9,063 nt of DNA from Gammaproteobacteria bacterium (GTDB lineage: Bacteria; Pseudomonadota; Gammaproteobacteria; Arenicellales; Arenicellaceae): positions 1-9,063 of the forward strand of contig JAUHZM010000110.1 of assembly GCA_030426005.1 (NCBI GenBank). Direction: 5' to 3'. Under the pieces are notes generated by a model, which saw only the letters and a list, made by a program, of their open reading frames with translations, was not told where the DNA came from and made no database searches. The translations under genes were made by a program, and so were the position numbers. Of this stretch, positions 1 through 6,900 are shown in pieces (the stretch's first letter is position 1; each line of letters begins with the position of its first letter).

Positions 1-1
1 G

Positions 2-613
2 TATCGTGATCGCGGTACCGAGATTGTGTTAATCGGACATGCCGGTCACCCGGAAGTGGAAGGTACGATGGGGCAGGCTGATTCAGGTATGCACTTAATC
101 GAGGAACCTGCCGACGTTCAAGCATTGCAAGTTAACGACCCTGAAAACCTCGCTTACGTCACGCAAACCACGCTGTCGGTGGACGATACGCGTAAAGTAA
201 TCGACGCACTGAAAGCACGCTTCCCAAACATCCAGGGGCCGCGGAAAGATGATATTTGTTATGCCACGCAAAACCGTCAGGATGCGGTGCGAGCCTTGTC
301 TCGCGATGCAGACGTGGTGATCGTAGTGGGTTCCCCGAATAGTTCGAACTCTAACCGTTTGGCCGAATTGTCACAAAATATCGGCGTGCCGTCATACCTG
401 GTCGATGATCCGGCACAAATCGAGCGCAGTTGGTTCGATGGCGTCGATATTGTTGGTGTCACCGCCGGTGCTTCCGCGCCGGAAATTCTGGTGAAACAAG
501 TGATCGACCAAATCAAGCACTGGGGTGGCACGGTCGTAAATGAGGCCAATGGCCCAATCGAAAACGTGTCGTTTTCGTTACCGATTGAGCTGCGAGTGGG
601 CAAAACGGTTTGA
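2..613 (+). CDS. ispH: 4-hydroxy-3-methylbut-2-enyl diphosphate reductase (IspH/LytB), 5'-truncated
   Basis: Last enzyme of the MEP isoprenoid pathway: a cytosolic [4Fe-4S] enzyme that reductively dehydroxylates HMBPP to IPP and DMAPP. The reading frame is already open at base 2, so the start lies outside the window and about 203 residues remain of a protein usually near 315. Visible family motifs, in order: GHPEVEGTMGQ (active-site His and the Glu that donates the proton), TQTTLSVDD (substrate-pocket Thr), GPRKDDICYAT (third cluster-ligand Cys), NSSNSNRLAEL (substrate-binding Ser/Asn) and TAGASAPEILV (final Ser). The end, LPIELRVGKTV, matches the usual C-terminus. The first two cluster cysteines would be upstream and cannot be checked. 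The gene also lies beside the minor-pilin cluster in Pseudomonas. No convincing terminator follows, so some read-through into the pilin operon is possible. Confidence 0.97.
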   Translation, partial: YRDRGTEIVLIGHAGHPEVEGTMGQADSGMHLIEEPADVQALQVNDPENLAYVTQTTLSVDDTRKVIDALKARFPNIQGPRKDDICYATQNRQDAVRALSRDADVVIVVGSPNSSNSNRLAELSQNIGVPSYLVDDPAQIERSWFDGVDIVGVTAGASAPEILVKQVIDQIKHWGGTVVNEANGPIENVSFSLPIELRVGKTV

Positions 614-706
614 TTTAACCCCAAGCGCATTTACAGATCGGACGGCCAAGGACTGGCTGAGTCGAAGATGTTCCTCTCGCTTTAGGTGGCGAATGACATG
701 GAATTG

Positions 707-736
707 ACCGTTTGTCGTCAGAATATGACCTCTTGT
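707..736 (+). promoter_or_regulatory. Putative LytTR/AlgR-type operator: two direct repeats, 12-bp gap
   Basis: ACCGTTTGT at 707-715 fits the published LytTR-domain half-site consensus [TA][AC][CA]GTTN[AG][TG] at all nine positions. CCGTTTGTC (708-716) differs by one base from the AlgR box CCGTTCGTC. A second copy, ACCTCTTGT at 728-736, fits seven of nine positions. The gap is 12 bases, so the repeats are 21 bp apart, about two helical turns, which is the arrangement known for LytTR dimers. The pair lies 107 bases before the first pilin start codon, and the window ends in an AlgZ-like kinase whose usual partner is a LytTR regulator. Binding is inferred, not shown. Confidence 0.6.
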
Positions 737-746
737 CTTATCACGC

Positions 747-775
747 TGGTACTGGGTGTGTCATCGCGCTATGTT
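747..775 (+). promoter_or_regulatory. Weak candidate promoter for the minor-pilin operon
   Basis: TATGTT at 770-775 matches four of six -10 positions. Seventeen bases upstream, 747-752 (TGGTAC) is a poor -35. A poor -35 would suit an activator-dependent promoter, because the LytTR-like repeats would then centre near -50 and -71. The alternative pair TTGACC (704-709) with TATGAC (724-729) has only a 14-base spacer and overlaps the repeats. I found no good sigma-54 element. The call is tentative. Confidence 0.25.
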
Positions 776-799
776 TAGACTGCGCGTGAATTATTAGTT

Positions 800-833
800 T
801 TGCCGTCTATCTGGCGGCAATTCTCTCGGAGAA
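800..833 (+). promoter_or_regulatory. Two adjacent leader hairpins, the second covering the Shine-Dalgarno of the first pilin gene
   Basis: TTGCCG (800-805) pairs perfectly with CGGCAA (815-820) around a nine-base loop. The next base begins a second perfect stem, TTCTC (821-825) with GAGAA (829-833), around a three-base loop. GGAG at 828-831 is the only evident ribosome-binding site for the ATG at 843, and most of it lies in the second stem. The hairpins could stack and modulate translation. There is no U-tract, so this is not a standard terminator. Stems this short can occur by chance. Confidence 0.35.
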
Positions 834-842
834 GACTTAATT

Positions 843-1379
843 ATGAAAACCTTTAGGCAAGCAGGTTTTACCATCATTGAACTATTTGTTGCAGTCGCCT
901 TACTGGGCGTCATTGTCACTATGGCAGCCCCCTCATTTGCGGGTTTTGTGGAAAGACAACGACTGTCCGCGCAAGCTGAGATCATTAGTGTCACGCTTAG
1001 TACTGCAAGAGCCGAGGCCTTGAGCCGTTTAGCAACAGTTAATGTGTGTTGGAATCAAACTGCGAGTGTCGTCACAGTCAATACTTTCGACGTCCAGCCA
1101 GGTCAGATGGTCGTGTTAATAGGAAATCCGGCTGAAGTTATTCGAGATGTAGCACTGTCCGATGATGGGATATTTATAGATGACACTGACAACGACGATT
1201 GTGTCAGTTTTAATGCAAGTGGACGTTTTAACACGGCATCAGCCACCGGCGGTTCGCTGGTATTTGGAGTGTGTAAAGAGTCCGGCGTCACCGCTGATTC
1301 AAAAGGTGTAGTGCTCAATGCGACTGGTCGCGCGTCTACCGTCAATAATTCTGATGGCTCTGTCATCAACTGTTCTTAA
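843..1379 (+). CDS. fimT: Type IV minor pilin, GspH/FimT family (FimU-like position)
   Basis: Type IV prepilin of 178 residues. The six-residue N-terminus MKTFRQ is followed by the prepilin peptidase site AG|FTIIEL, with cleavage after Gly8, Phe at +1 and Glu at +5, and then a hydrophobic helix to about residue 30. After the helix comes a typical GspH/FimT helix (residues 37-60, rich in Ala, Arg and Glu) and a beta-rich globular part. The C-terminal stretch with cysteines at CKESG and the final INCS is usual in this family. Pseudomonas has two such genes, fimU and fimT. This cluster has one, and its place directly before pilV suggests the FimU role of linking the priming complex to the major pilin. 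The FimT DNA-binding motif GRxR appears only as GRAS (1326-1337), so a DNA-uptake role is not supported. The start is fixed by GGAG at 828-831. The repeats upstream suggest AlgR-type control. Confidence 0.87.
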   Translation: MKTFRQAGFTIIELFVAVALLGVIVTMAAPSFAGFVERQRLSAQAEIISVTLSTARAEALSRLATVNVCWNQTASVVTVNTFDVQPGQMVVLIGNPAEVIRDVALSDDGIFIDDTDNDDCVSFNASGRFNTASATGGSLVFGVCKESGVTADSKGVVLNATGRASTVNNSDGSVINCS

Positions 1380-1400
1380 GCTAGGGAGTTGAAAAAAGAG

Positions 1401-2102
1401 ATGTATGTAAGAAAAGCAGAAAGTCGAATTGCTAGGTCAGAATTTCAAAAAGGGGCTACCCTGATTGAGGCGATGACAGCCTTGTTTGTGTTTGCCGTTG
1501 GCGCTTTAGGGATCGCCGCGATGCAGACCACATCGATGGTGCGTGGTGATGATACGCGTCAGAGATCAATCGCAATTTGGAAAGCCCAGGAGTTAGTGGA
1601 TCGAATCAAGGCAACCAAGACTATTGACAATCCGAATGGGTTGATCGCGACTTATATCACTCAGATAAATAACGCCAATGACGATAATGGTATTGGTGTT
1701 CTTGATTCAACAAGTGAATACCAGTGTCCTGTAGCCGCGCCTACTCGATGTGACGATACAAACGGTACTAACGTTGGAACCTGCACTGCCGCTCAGGTTG
1801 TGCAAGCGGATTTGTGGTCAGTGTTTTGTGAGCCGACTACGGGCTTAGTGCCCAATGGTAATGCGGTTACTGGCTCTGTAGGTTTGCGTAATCTAGAAGT
1901 AGCCTTGGAGCAAAATGGTAGTGAATACCGACTGTACTTTGAGTGGTTAAACCGAACGTCGAATAACAGTGTTGATTCTGAATTAGCCGCTTCAGGCCAG
2001 CAGAATACTGATGGGTCAGCGCGCAATGTGGTGACGAACTTGTGTGGTGAAGATGAGAATGTCGACACACGATTAGACGCTTATTGTCTGAGGTTTGAAT
2101 AA
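1401..2102 (+). CDS. pilV: Type IV minor pilin PilV
   Basis: Prepilin of 233 residues and part of the minor-pilin complex that primes pilus assembly. The 18-residue leader ends in KG|ATLIEAM (Ala at +1, Glu23 at +5), followed by a hydrophobic segment ending GALGIAAMQ. This resembles the PilV signature, in which GLLGLAALQ follows the prepilin site. Ala at +1 instead of Phe is uncommon. The globular part has six cysteines (QCPV, TRCDD, GTCTA, VFCEP, NLCGE, AYCLR), and the CLRFE end recalls the C-terminus of other PilV proteins. I chose the ATG at 1401 because GGGAG (1384-1388) precedes it by 12 bases. A TTG at 1389 is in frame but directly abuts that GGAG. The gene begins 21 bases after the fimT-type gene and is probably cotranscribed with it. 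Confidence 0.88.
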   Translation: MYVRKAESRIARSEFQKGATLIEAMTALFVFAVGALGIAAMQTTSMVRGDDTRQRSIAIWKAQELVDRIKATKTIDNPNGLIATYITQINNANDDNGIGVLDSTSEYQCPVAAPTRCDDTNGTNVGTCTAAQVVQADLWSVFCEPTTGLVPNGNAVTGSVGLRNLEVALEQNGSEYRLYFEWLNRTSNNSVDSELAASGQQNTDGSARNVVTNLCGEDENVDTRLDAYCLRFE

Positions 2103-2118
2103 AATGGGTGGCGTTAAC

Positions 2119-3012
2119 ATGCAGAGAATTGTAATGACAAAAGCCAAAAGTTCTGGCTTTACTATGGTGGAGCTGCTCGTTGGTTTGGTGCTTAGCTTGT
2201 TCATCATTGCAGTCACAATCACTTATATGACAACCTCGTCGCGGACCTTTCGAGTTCAGACGAATGAGTCGTTAATTCAAGAGAATGCGCGATTCGCAAT
2301 GGAGGTTTTAACTCAGAACTTTCGTTTAGCAGGCTTGAATCCGAGCAATAATTTTGCCAACGATTTGGCAGTTGTTTATGCAGACACCAAGTGTCCGGCT
2401 GGCGAGGCAGGATTAGCAAGCGGTGATGCTGGAACAGTTGTTTGCACCAAAGACGGTGCTAATGATGCCACGGACAATAACTCAGATCGCATCGCAATTG
2501 ATTATATGGTCGACGCCAGCAAGTCAGGCACAGCGGTTACTGCATTTGGTTGTAACAGCCAGCCAATAACTGTATCTGCAGGTACGGAACTGCGTCTGGC
2601 GAGCGTTTTCTGGAGTGGTGACCTTGATGGCGATGGCGTACGCTCACTCTACTGCCAAACTTATAATTTACAAACAGAGACGGCAGTCGGAGTCGCCCTT
2701 CCTCTAGTGGATGGTGTTGATCGTCTGCAGTTCCAATACGGCGTTGACTCAGATAACGATGGGGTTATTGAGCGTTATCAGTCGTTCACAAACCTTGGCG
2801 CTGCCAATACCAACGATGTGCGTGCAATTCGAGTTGCCATGTTACTCAATGGTGGTGCGAGTTCTGATCAAAACTTTGACAGCGAAGAACAGGTGAACCG
2901 TAGCTATAGCTTGCTGGACGCACCGGCTTCCGCATTTAACGATCGTGAACTTCGCCAAGTTTACTCAACCACCGTGTTGATTCCCAACACCCTGAATAAG
3001 GTAGGAACATAA
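2119..3012 (+). CDS. pilW: Type IV minor pilin PilW, with two DxDxDG calcium-type loops
   Basis: Prepilin of 297 residues, a typical PilW length. The leader ends SSG|FTMVELLVGLVLS (cleavage after Gly13, Glu18 at +5), and the hydrophobic helix runs to about residue 36. The next segment, ENARFAMEVLTQNFRLAG, is the usual PilW amphipathic region. Two acidic loops are visible, DLDGDGVRS (residues 168-176) and DSDNDGVIE (210-218). The second follows VDGVDRLQFQYG, a stretch characteristic of PilW. Such loops often bind calcium, which is inferred here. The start is ambiguous: ATGs at 2104, 2119 and 2134 all precede the leader in frame, and I prefer 2119 because GGTGG (2107-2111) lies seven bases before it. 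The stop codon shares one base with the pilX start, implying translational coupling. Confidence 0.88.
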   Translation: MQRIVMTKAKSSGFTMVELLVGLVLSLFIIAVTITYMTTSSRTFRVQTNESLIQENARFAMEVLTQNFRLAGLNPSNNFANDLAVVYADTKCPAGEAGLASGDAGTVVCTKDGANDATDNNSDRIAIDYMVDASKSGTAVTAFGCNSQPITVSAGTELRLASVFWSGDLDGDGVRSLYCQTYNLQTETAVGVALPLVDGVDRLQFQYGVDSDNDGVIERYQSFTNLGAANTNDVRAIRVAMLLNGGASSDQNFDSEEQVNRSYSLLDAPASAFNDRELRQVYSTTVLIPNTLNKVGT

Positions 3013-3557
3013 TGAACTTTCGTATCCAACATCAAAAAGCGCCGGCACCTCACAAGGGGCAGAATGGTGCCGTATTAGTGATTACAATTTTTGTCCTTAT
3101 GGCATTAACCGTGGTTGCGCTGGCAGTAACAAATGGTAATCAAAGTCAGGCATTGATGGTACGCAACAACCAGTTCCGCCTCGAATCGTTTAACTCGAGT
3201 TATGCCGAAATCGATGCGCAAATTGATTTTATTAACGAGCGTAAGATCTCGGATGGTGTGCCATCGTACATTATCCGTCTAATTGACGGCAATGTTGGTG
3301 ACCGTGTCTATGACGAAGCTGGTACCGGATCACCAGATTATCTGCCGAAACGTTCCACTGTTGCCGCCACTTACATCGATACGGATGTGGCGACATGGTA
3401 TCGGGGTACCTGTTTGGTGTTTGGGCAGCAGCTTGGAGCCGGTGAAGAAAAAGTCGCCTGTAACGAACTTAAAGTCGAATCAGACGCTCAGCTGGTGAAT
3501 ACCAATATTGCCTCGAACCAACACCAGGTCTATGAATACAAGACCTTGAAACAATAA
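3012..3557 (+). CDS. pilX: Type IV minor pilin PilX
   Basis: Prepilin-like protein of 181 residues. A long, mostly basic leader ends in QNG|AVLVITIFVLMALT (cleavage after Gly19). The hydrophobic run and the following TNGNQSQALMVRNNQ segment match PilX, which usually shows GAALV at this place. Glu at +5 is replaced by Ile, which is normal for PilX and for its type II secretion counterpart GspK, and fits a place at the very tip of the fibre. Two cysteines (CLVFG and ACNEL) could form a disulfide. The start ATG overlaps the pilW stop (TAATG) and AGGA at 3003-3006 is five bases before it. In the Pseudomonas model PilX joins PilV and PilW to present PilY1. Confidence 0.85.
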   Translation: MNFRIQHQKAPAPHKGQNGAVLVITIFVLMALTVVALAVTNGNQSQALMVRNNQFRLESFNSSYAEIDAQIDFINERKISDGVPSYIIRLIDGNVGDRVYDEAGTGSPDYLPKRSTVAATYIDTDVATWYRGTCLVFGQQLGAGEEKVACNELKVESDAQLVNTNIASNQHQVYEYKTLKQ

Positions 3558-3576
3558 GCCTTTGGAGCACTTAACT

Positions 3577-3936
3577 ATGTTTATCTCAAAGAAAAATCTA
3601 GCTTGTTTGGTTGCCTCGCTGATTGCGGTGTCAGTTAGTGTTAGCGCGTACTCCGAAGAAGACTTCAAACCATACACTTATGAAGGTGCCTGGGTTGAAG
3701 TGACGAATGCTTCAGAAGACGGTAAAGCCGGTAAGGTGCGTGTTCGTAGCGTTACCGAGTTTGGGTGTCGGAATTGTGGGCAAGACTATATTTATGATGA
3801 AAAGACCAAGCTGAGAATTAAAGAAACCGGCCAGTATATTGATATTCGTGGTCTCGAGAACTTCGTTGATGATATTGCGCAAGTTAATGTACAGCGCCCC
3901 GGCTATATCCGAATGTTCGTAGTCAGCCAAAACTAA
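3577..3936 (+). CDS. Unrecognised small secreted protein with a CxxC motif, between pilX and pilY1
   Basis: A 119-residue protein that I do not recognise. Residues 1-24 form a clear Sec signal peptide: lysines at 5-6, a hydrophobic core, and a probable cut at VSA|YS. No lipobox is evident at the cut; Cys10 lies inside the core. The mature part is about 95 residues, charged and probably beta-rich. It holds one CxxC (Cys64-RN-Cys67) next to GQDYIYDEKTKLRI, then YIDIRGLENF and a C-terminal IRMFVV strand. There is no transmembrane segment and no prepilin motif. GGAG (3564-3567) is nine bases before the ATG; a TTG at 3562 in frame overlaps it and is unlikely to be the start. The gene sits 19 bases after pilX and 42 before pilY1, so a role in tip assembly or PilY1 folding is a fair inference. 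Pseudomonas has an unrelated-looking small gene, pilY2, on the other side of pilY1. Whether this is a counterpart cannot be judged by eye. Confidence 0.8.
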   Translation: MFISKKNLACLVASLIAVSVSVSAYSEEDFKPYTYEGAWVEVTNASEDGKAGKVRVRSVTEFGCRNCGQDYIYDEKTKLRIKETGQYIDIRGLENFVDDIAQVNVQRPGYIRMFVVSQN

Positions 3937-3978
3937 TCTGCCGCTCATCCGTTAGCCGCCAAGTTGGAGTAAACCATC

Positions 3979-6900
3979 ATGTTATTAAAATCGTTAAACA
4001 CCGAATCGAAAATAATGCGTTTCGTGAAATATGCAGCTATCTCATGCTGCTTGACTATCAGCGCACCGAGCCATGCTGAAGACATCGAAATCTACTCAAA
4101 TGTCTTTGATGCGGGCGGTACGATTGGCACCAGTCCTGAAACGTTGAATCCCAATATTCTCTTCATCCTGGATAACTCAGGGAGTATGGACGATATGGTT
4201 TTGCAAGCTGTGGGCGGAAATTCATACTCGTACGATAGCACGCAGGACTATGGCAACTCGCCTGATGACCGTATTTATGTTTACAACTCGAACCTGGAGT
4301 ACACCGGCGCATACGTAACCGGTACACAAAACCAATGTCAGGCGCAGAAAGACTGGTTGGCTGCCAATCCAGACAACCCTCTGTTTTACGACAAAGTGGT
4401 GCAGTGGGAGCGTTATTACCGGAATAATCGTGGCTGGCGTTACCGCTGGACTGGTAACCTCCAGACTCAGGCTAACAGCTCACGAATCATTGAATGTCAG
4501 GATGACCGCGGTGTGCATTCCACCACGTACTCGAATCAGTCGATCGCTGGGAACTGCCGAGGTGGCTGTAATAGTAGTGACCCAAATTATCGTACCTATA
4601 GTGAACGCGAGCCGTTCGGTAATGGTACGAACAATGTCTATCTTGTTCCTGCGAATTTCCATGACTACATGGAGTCACTTGAAGATCAAGGTGTTACGTT
4701 TGGCGGCAGCGTCAACGATTGTAATGACGAGGGTGACATATTACAGGACGCAAATGGAACACGTTATGAGTGCGCCAGAAAAATGACCATCATGAAGTCG
4801 GCGCTGACCAATGCCCTAGACAGCTTTAACGACGTTAATGTTGGTTTGATGAATTTCAACAGTAATACCTATGCGACCAATAATGGCTATTACGCCGGTC
4901 CATCGAATGGGCGTGACGGTGGCACCATTGTGCGCGCCGTGCAAAACATCAATACACCAGCCGTGCGCCAAGCGCTTAAGGATGAAGTGGCGGCAATGAG
5001 TCCAGGTGGATGGACGCCATTGGCGGAAACCATGTACGAGGGTTATCGTTATTTTGCGGGTGCCACACGTTTGTACGGTGAAACGCGAGACCATAATGAC
5101 GCGCATGCGCCAGGAAATTCGCCCATCCGATATAAAAGCCCGATCGTGAACGAGTGTCAGGACAACAATATTGTTCTATTGTCTGATGGTTTACCGACTT
5201 TCGACCAGGCTGCAGACTCGGCTATCAGTAATTTGATGACCTCAGGTAGTTGCCGATTTGATAATGCAAATACGTACAATGACGATCAAAACGGCAATGG
5301 TACTAGCTGTCTAGACGATCTCGCTGGTTACATGGCGAACACGGACATGAGTTCGACAGTACGTGGTGATAACCCAGTCTATACTTACACAATCGGCTTT
5401 AATATTGATACGCCGGTACTAGGTGACGCAGCAGACGCGGGTCGACCACCAGGTGCCGCGCCAGGTTCCGGTTACTTCCGTGCTAACGATATTTTGCAGC
5501 TGGAAAATGCCTTCCGCACGATCGTAGGACAAATTCAGGAAGTGGATGCAGACACCTTTGTGGCTCCGGCGGTAACCGTTAACGCGTTTAACCGGTTGCA
5601 AAACCGTGAAGATATCTACTACGTGGTATTCAAACCGAATAGTAATGCGCGCTGGAATGGTAACCTGAAGAAGTACAAGGTGACCTCGGACGCTAAGATT
5701 GTGGATGCCAATGGCGATGATGCGATTTCAGAGTCTACGGGCTTTTTCAAAGACGAAGCGCAAAGCTTTTGGTCAGCTGAAGCAGACGGCCCGAATGTGA
5801 CTGAAGGTGGTATGGCTGAGGAGCGTGGACGCAATCGCGATCTTTACGGCAGCCTCAGTGATAACAATACCGTGACCTTGCTAACAGACAACGATCATGA
5901 AGACTCGGTTGAGCGATTTATTGAAGAGGTTGTCGAAGACGCTGGAATTGATATCGGTGAAATTGGGGCGGGTGGGGACCGCGATGACAACATCGAGAAT
6001 ATCGCAGCCTGGACTATTGGTGTCGATGTCGATAATGACGGTGGCGCTGGTGATGATGCACCAAACTATTTTGTGGGTGACAATATTCACAGTCAGCCAT
6101 ATGTGTTGAGTTACGGCACGTCAGACGCAGATCCACGAGACATTATTTTCTTCACTTCTAACCAAGGTATGTTGCATGCCGTGACTGGCTCAGATCGTGG
6201 TGGCGTACCGGGCGGCACGGAAGCGTGGGCTTACGTACCTGACGCGGATTTGTTCGAAAACTTTGGTGATTACTACAACCGAACTAGTGACAAAGTCTAT
6301 GGTTTGGATAGTGAAATGAGTTTTTCAGTAACCCGTAATCCGACTACCAATGCCGTCACAAAAGCCCACTTGTTTTTCGGGCAGCGCCGCGGTGGTAACA
6401 AAGTATTCGCGGTAGACGTCACGAATGCGGTATCGGCTGGTACGCCGGTAGCAAAGCTCTGGACTATTGAGGGTGGTTCTGGTGATTTCGACCGTTTGGG
6501 GCAAACTTGGTCTGAGCCTGTGGTCGCCAAAATCAATTATTGTGATGGTGGCACCTGTGGTCTGAAAGATGTTGTGATCTTCTCTGGTGGCTACGATGAA
6601 GCGTATGATGACCCTGCTGTAAAAGCGACTTCTCGAAGTGGCAGTGTATTGGGTAATGCGATTTATATCGTCGATGCAGCCAATGGCGATTTACTGTGGA
6701 TGGCTGGGAGTACGGTTGAAGATGCGAACCGTGATCTCGTGATTCCTGAAATGACGCACAGTATTCCGAGTAAGCCAACTGCATTAGATGTTACCAAAGA
6801 TGGTGCAACGGATATCCTGTTCTTTACCGACATCGCTGGCCAGGTTTTTCGTATCGACTTCAAAGCGAGCCCAACTGGCGACAACTCAATCTCGTCTAGT

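Noticed and set aside
277..630. 117-residue minus-strand open frame over ispH
   Set aside because: Opposite strand of conserved ispH codons, with no family features.
607..660. Possible terminator after ispH (GGTT/AACC at 607-620, GCCA/TGGC further on)
   Set aside because: Stems of only four base pairs and no T-tract.
1389..1400. TTG start for pilV
   Set aside because: GGAG directly abuts it, leaving no spacing; the ATG at 1401 is more plausible.
3562..3576. Upstream TTG start for the small secreted protein
   Set aside because: The TTG overlaps the GGAG that is well spaced for the ATG at 3577, and the added residues would add nothing to the signal peptide.
5362..5370. RGD tripeptide in PilY1 (residues 462-464)
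   Set aside because: Pseudomonas PilY1 has an integrin-binding RGD, but this one lies inside the vWA domain at a different place, and a tripeptide can arise by chance.
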